Of a DNA stretch of 64,000 nucleotides, positions 61,305 through 64,000 are shown one piece after another. How positions within the stretch are numbered: position 1 is the stretch's first letter; every line of letters begins with the position of its first letter. The notes under the pieces are model-generated. The model made no database searches. It was not told where the DNA came from and saw nothing but the letters and a program-made list of their open reading frames with translations. The translations under genes and the position numbers were made by a program. The DNA comes from Stackebrandtia nassauensis DSM 44728 (GTDB taxonomy: Bacteria; Actinomycetota; Actinomycetes; Mycobacteriales; Micromonosporaceae): contig NC_013947.1 of NCBI RefSeq assembly GCF_000024545.1, positions 744,001 to 808,000 of the forward strand. Direction: 5' to 3'.

Positions 61305-61349
61305 CGATCGATCCCGAACGGCCGCTGTCAGGTCGGTCGGGATCGATTG
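61305..61349. terminator. Hairpin after the beta-helix gene
   Basis: CGATCGATCCCGA at 61305-61317 pairs with TCGGGATCGATTG at 61337-61349 (one G-T pair), enclosing GGCCGCTGTCAGGTCGG. It has no T-run, but its position just after the stop suggests it ends the transcript and separates the encapsulin gene from the uronate island. Confidence 0.6.
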
Positions 61350-61491
61350 CTTGTGGCGGCGAAGTTCCCGGCAAATTTACCCGTTCGATTCGGCGCGGCG
61401 TGCCCGCCGATGCCTGACCGTGGACCTAATCTCCTGCCTCAGTAAGACCCGGACCCTCCGGGATGAGGACTCCAACCAAGTGGGGGAAGAG

Positions 61492-62895
61492 ATGCCAGAC
61501 ATTTCAACCATGTCAGAGCAAGAACAGCAAGCTCAGAGCCTGTCCACCGCGGCGGCGCGGAATCTGGCGACGACGACCAAGTCGACGCCGCAGATGCAGG
61601 GGATCTCGGATCGCTGGCTGCTGCGGGTGTTGCCGTGGGTGCAGACCAACGGCGGTGCCTACCGGGTCAACCGTCGGCTCACCTACACCGTCGGGGATGG
61701 ACGGGTCACGTTCACCAACGTCGGTTCCGAGGTACGGGTGGTACCGCCGGAGCTGCGCGAACTGCCGCCGCTTCGCACCTATGAGGACGACGAGGTGCTG
61801 CAGACCCTGGCGGGCCGGTTCGTCCAGCAGGAGTTCGAACCCGGCGCGGTCATCGTCGAGCCGGGCCGCGCGATCGACGAGGTCTACCTGATCGCGCACG
61901 GCAAGGCGAACAAGGTCGGTACCGGCGCCTACGGCGACGACACGATCCTCGGGGTGCTGGCCGACGGGCAGTACTTCGGCGAGGAGTCCCTGACCGAGGA
62001 CGACGCCCAATGGGGATACTCGGTGAAGGCCGTGACCGCCTGCACCGTCATGATGCTGCCCCGGCAGTCCTTCCAGGACCTGATGGAGCAGTCGGAGGAC
62101 CTGCGCGACCACATCGACGACTTCCGGGAGTTCACGCACCACCGGCACAACCAGCACGGCGAGGCCGAGGTCGCCGTGTCCGCCGGGCACAGCGGCGAGG
62201 TCGAACTGCCGGGCACGTTCGTCGACTATGAACTGTCGCCCCGGGAGTACGAGCTCAGCGTCGCCCAGACCGTGCTGCGGGTGCACAGCCGGGTCGCCGA
62301 CCTGTACAACGAGCCGATGAACCAGCTGGAGCAGCAGCTGCGGCTGACCATCGAGGCGCTGAAGGAGTGCCAGGAGAACGAACTCATCAACAACAAGGAG
62401 TTCGGTCTGCTGCACAACGCCGACTTCAAGCAGCGCATCTCGACCCGCACCGGACCGCCGACCCCGGACGACCTCGACGAGCTGCTGTGCCGTCGCCGTC
62501 GTACCAACGTGATGCTGGCGCACCCGCAGACCATCGCCGCCATGGGACGCGAGTGCAACAAACGCGGCATCTACCCGCAGAGCATCGACTTCCACGGGCA
62601 CATGATGCCGACCTGGCGCGGCGTGCCGGTGCTGCCGTGCAACAAGATCCCCGTGACCGAGAACCGGATGAGCTCGATCATCGCGATGCGGCTCGGCGAG
62701 GAGAGCCAGGGCGTCATCGGTCTGCACCAGACCGGCATCCCCGACGAGTACGAGCCGGGCCTTTCGGTGCGGTTCATGAACATCAACGAGAAGGCGATCA
62801 TGTCCTACCTGGTCAGCGCCTACTACTCGGCGGCGGTGCTGGTGCCCGACGCGCTGGGTGTGCTGGAGAACGTCGAGATCGGACGGTTCGACTAG
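61492..62895 (+). CDS. Family 2B encapsulin shell protein with cyclic-nucleotide-binding-like domain
   Basis: 467 residues. An N-terminal arm (1-90; [24 protein letters not shown]) precedes a CRP-like beta-barrel at about 101-205 ([42 protein letters not shown]). The shell domain of the SrpI / major-membrane-protein-I type follows ([88 protein letters not shown]). Such proteins assemble into HK97-fold protein nanocompartments that enclose an enzyme encoded nearby. The next gene, a polyprenyl diphosphate synthase, is the likely cargo. ATG 61492 follows GGGGGA; GTG 61480 is possible. Confidence 0.92.
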   Translation: MPDISTMSEQEQQAQSLSTAAARNLATTTKSTPQMQGISDRWLLRVLPWVQTNGGAYRVNRRLTYTVGDGRVTFTNVGSEVRVVPPELRELPPLRTYEDDEVLQTLAGRFVQQEFEPGAVIVEPGRAIDEVYLIAHGKANKVGTGAYGDDTILGVLADGQYFGEESLTEDDAQWGYSVKAVTACTVMMLPRQSFQDLMEQSEDLRDHIDDFREFTHHRHNQHGEAEVAVSAGHSGEVELPGTFVDYELSPREYELSVAQTVLRVHSRVADLYNEPMNQLEQQLRLTIEALKECQENELINNKEFGLLHNADFKQRISTRTGPPTPDDLDELLCRRRRTNVMLAHPQTIAAMGRECNKRGIYPQSIDFHGHMMPTWRGVPVLPCNKIPVTENRMSSIIAMRLGEESQGVIGLHQTGIPDEYEPGLSVRFMNINEKAIMSYLVSAYYSAAVLVPDALGVLENVEIGRFD

Positions 62896-62977
62896 TCCTG
62901 GTCCGCAGGCGCCGGTCCCGGCTGACAGAGTCGGGACCGGCGCCGACCCCACATCCCACCTGAGCACGAAAGGCACC

Positions 62978-64000
62978 ATGGACACCATTGACGTGATCCC
63001 GGGCTCCCGGTCGGCGCGGGAGATCCTCAGCCACAGCCGCACCCTGGTCGATCCCGGTCTGCGAGCCGCCGTCGACACGCTTCCACCGCCCACGCGGCAC
63101 ATCGCCGGATACCACTTCGGATGGTGGGACGAGAACGCCGAGCCCGCCGAACACAAGGCGGGCAAGGCGATCCGTCCGGCGCTGGTGCTGTTGTGCGCCA
63201 GAGCGGTGGGTTCCTCCGACATCGAGGCGCTGCCCGCCGCGGTCGCCGTCGAACTGGTCCACAACTTCTCGCTGGTCCACGACGACGTCATCGACCGCGA
63301 CGTCACCCGCCGCCACCGGCCCACCGCCTGGAGCGTCTTCGGCGACGGCGCCGCGATCCTGGCCGGGGACGCGATGTCGACGCTGGCCTGCGCGGTGCTG
63401 GCCGACAGCGGTCACCCGGCGGCGATGGACGGCATCAAACTGGTCAACCGGGCGATCCAGGAACTCATCGACGGCCAGCACGCCGACGTCAGTTTCGAGA
63501 CCCGCGAACAGATCGATCCGCAGGAGTGCCGGGCCATGGCCGCCGCCAAGACCGGCGCGCTGCTGGGCTGCGCCTGCGCGATCGGCGCCCGCTTCGGCGG
63601 CGGCAGCCCCCATCAGGTGGAACGCCTGCGCGCCTTCGGAACCGACCTCGGGCTGGCATTCCAGCACGTCGACGACCTGCTCGGCATCTGGGGCGACCCG
63701 CAGGCCACCGGCAAACCGGTGTACTCGGATCTACGCAGCCGCAAGAAGTCGCTGCCGGTGGTGGCGGCGCTGGCCTCCGACTCCCCGGCCGCCGCCGCGC
63801 TGTCGAGCCTGTACTCGGGCACCGAACCGTTGCGGGACGAGGAGATCACCCGCGCCGCCGCGCTCATCGAGGAGGCGGGCGGTCGACAGTGGAGCAGCAC
63901 CGAGGCCGCCGGACTGCTCGACCGCGCCCTGGCGTCACTGGCCGAGGTCGGCGCCGAGGAGTCCGCCGCCAGCGACCTGACCACCCTCGCGCGGCTGGTC
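62978..64000 (+). CDS. Polyprenyl diphosphate synthase (3' end outside window), likely encapsulin cargo
   Basis: 341 residues visible; the frame is still open at the window edge. Trans-prenyltransferase that condenses isopentenyl diphosphate with an allylic diphosphate. KAGKAIRPALVLL binds diphosphate; the first Asp-rich motif is HDDVIDRD (Asp102, Asp103, Asp106); the second is HVDDLLGIWGD (Asp232, Asp233, Asp240), where the third Asp of DDxxD is Gly. The last visible part is helical. The N-terminus before the fold is short (about 35 residues). It starts 82 bp after the encapsulin gene on the same strand and AAAGG precedes ATG 62978. Confidence 0.9.
   Translation, partial: MDTIDVIPGSRSAREILSHSRTLVDPGLRAAVDTLPPPTRHIAGYHFGWWDENAEPAEHKAGKAIRPALVLLCARAVGSSDIEALPAAVAVELVHNFSLVHDDVIDRDVTRRHRPTAWSVFGDGAAILAGDAMSTLACAVLADSGHPAAMDGIKLVNRAIQELIDGQHADVSFETREQIDPQECRAMAAAKTGALLGCACAIGARFGGGSPHQVERLRAFGTDLGLAFQHVDDLLGIWGDPQATGKPVYSDLRSRKKSLPVVAALASDSPAAAALSSLYSGTEPLRDEEITRAAALIEEAGGRQWSSTEAAGLLDRALASLAEVGAEESAASDLTTLARLV

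Noticed and set aside
61492-62895. HK97-like capsid protein as a sign of a prophage
   Set aside because: No portal, terminase, protease or tail genes are nearby and the protein has the Family 2B encapsulin layout with an enzyme gene beside it.
61513-63324. Long minus-strand frame opposite the encapsulin gene
   Set aside because: Composition shadow of the encapsulin and prenyl synthase genes; no recognisable domain.
1-64000. CRISPR arrays, tRNA or rRNA genes
   Set aside because: No regularly spaced repeats, cloverleaf-like sequences or rRNA segments were recognised in the intergenic gaps; a covariance-model scan would settle the tRNA question.

Overview
The window is chromosomal DNA of a very GC-rich actinomycete. 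Pointers are a mycothiol S-conjugate amidase, a GTP-dependent PEP carboxykinase, a TatB/HtrA pair, frequent GTG/TTG starts and strong G/C bias at third codon positions. Two blocks keep the gene order of Mycobacterium tuberculosis: tag, DUF3117, htrA, tatB, mrp (around Rv1210-Rv1229c, but without sigE/rseA) and mca, DUF4307, greA, short-chain Z-prenyl synthase (around Rv1080c-Rv1086). Overall content suggests a Glycomyces/Stackebrandtia/Micromonospora-like organism; the genus is inference only. No rRNA, tRNA, CRISPR array, prophage or intact insertion sequence was recognised.

Layout. 1-6.8 kb: DivIVA-like tail, DNA-repair glycosylase Tag, small conserved proteins, an orphan PaaX regulator with an enoyl-CoA hydratase, DUF3117, HtrA-type protease, TatB, an alpha/beta hydrolase. 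6.8-18.6 kb: Mrp iron-sulfur carrier ATPase, an unlinked HemC, an AMMECR1 protein, an SDR with an odd C-terminal extension, a DCC thiol-disulfide protein, a SpoU methyltransferase, a PH-domain membrane protein, an ArsB/NhaD-type permease and a two-component system. 18.8-27.5 kb: housekeeping genes (YqgE, Mca, GreA, threonine dehydratase, Ung, PckG, Z-prenyl synthase). 27.7-30.5 kb: a secreted cell-wall/chitin group made of two paralogous lytic transglycosylase-like proteins and a GH18 chitinase, separated by strong hairpins. 30.6-40 kb: a ferredoxin-NADP reductase-like flavoprotein, a fused ADP-ribosylglycohydrolase, a roadblock protein next to a protein with a decayed IS110-transposase-like N-terminus, a deoC operon with a full and a half aldehyde dehydrogenase (ALDH16-like split pair), and upp. 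40.1-48.4 kb: a wall-polymer locus (GT2-TagF fusion, LicD-like protein, PlsC, SGNH hydrolase, accessory beta-domain protein). 48.4-51.6 kb: flavin monooxygenase under a perfect palindrome, a DUF1232 protein and a duplicated Nudix protein.

51.8-61.3 kb is a coherent uronic-acid (pectin) island. It holds a secreted beta-helix lyase-like protein, a CUT1 ABC importer without its own ATPase, uronate dehydrogenase, glucarate dehydratase, 5-dehydro-4-deoxyglucarate dehydratase, an IclR regulator and one uncharacterised protein translationally coupled to the catabolic genes. Together they would take extracellular uronides to 2-oxoglutarate semialdehyde.

61.4-64 kb is the most unusual part: a Family 2B encapsulin shell protein (HK97-fold with a cyclic-nucleotide-binding-like domain) followed by a polyprenyl diphosphate synthase that runs off the window. 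This is a candidate prenyl-diphosphate-producing protein nanocompartment.
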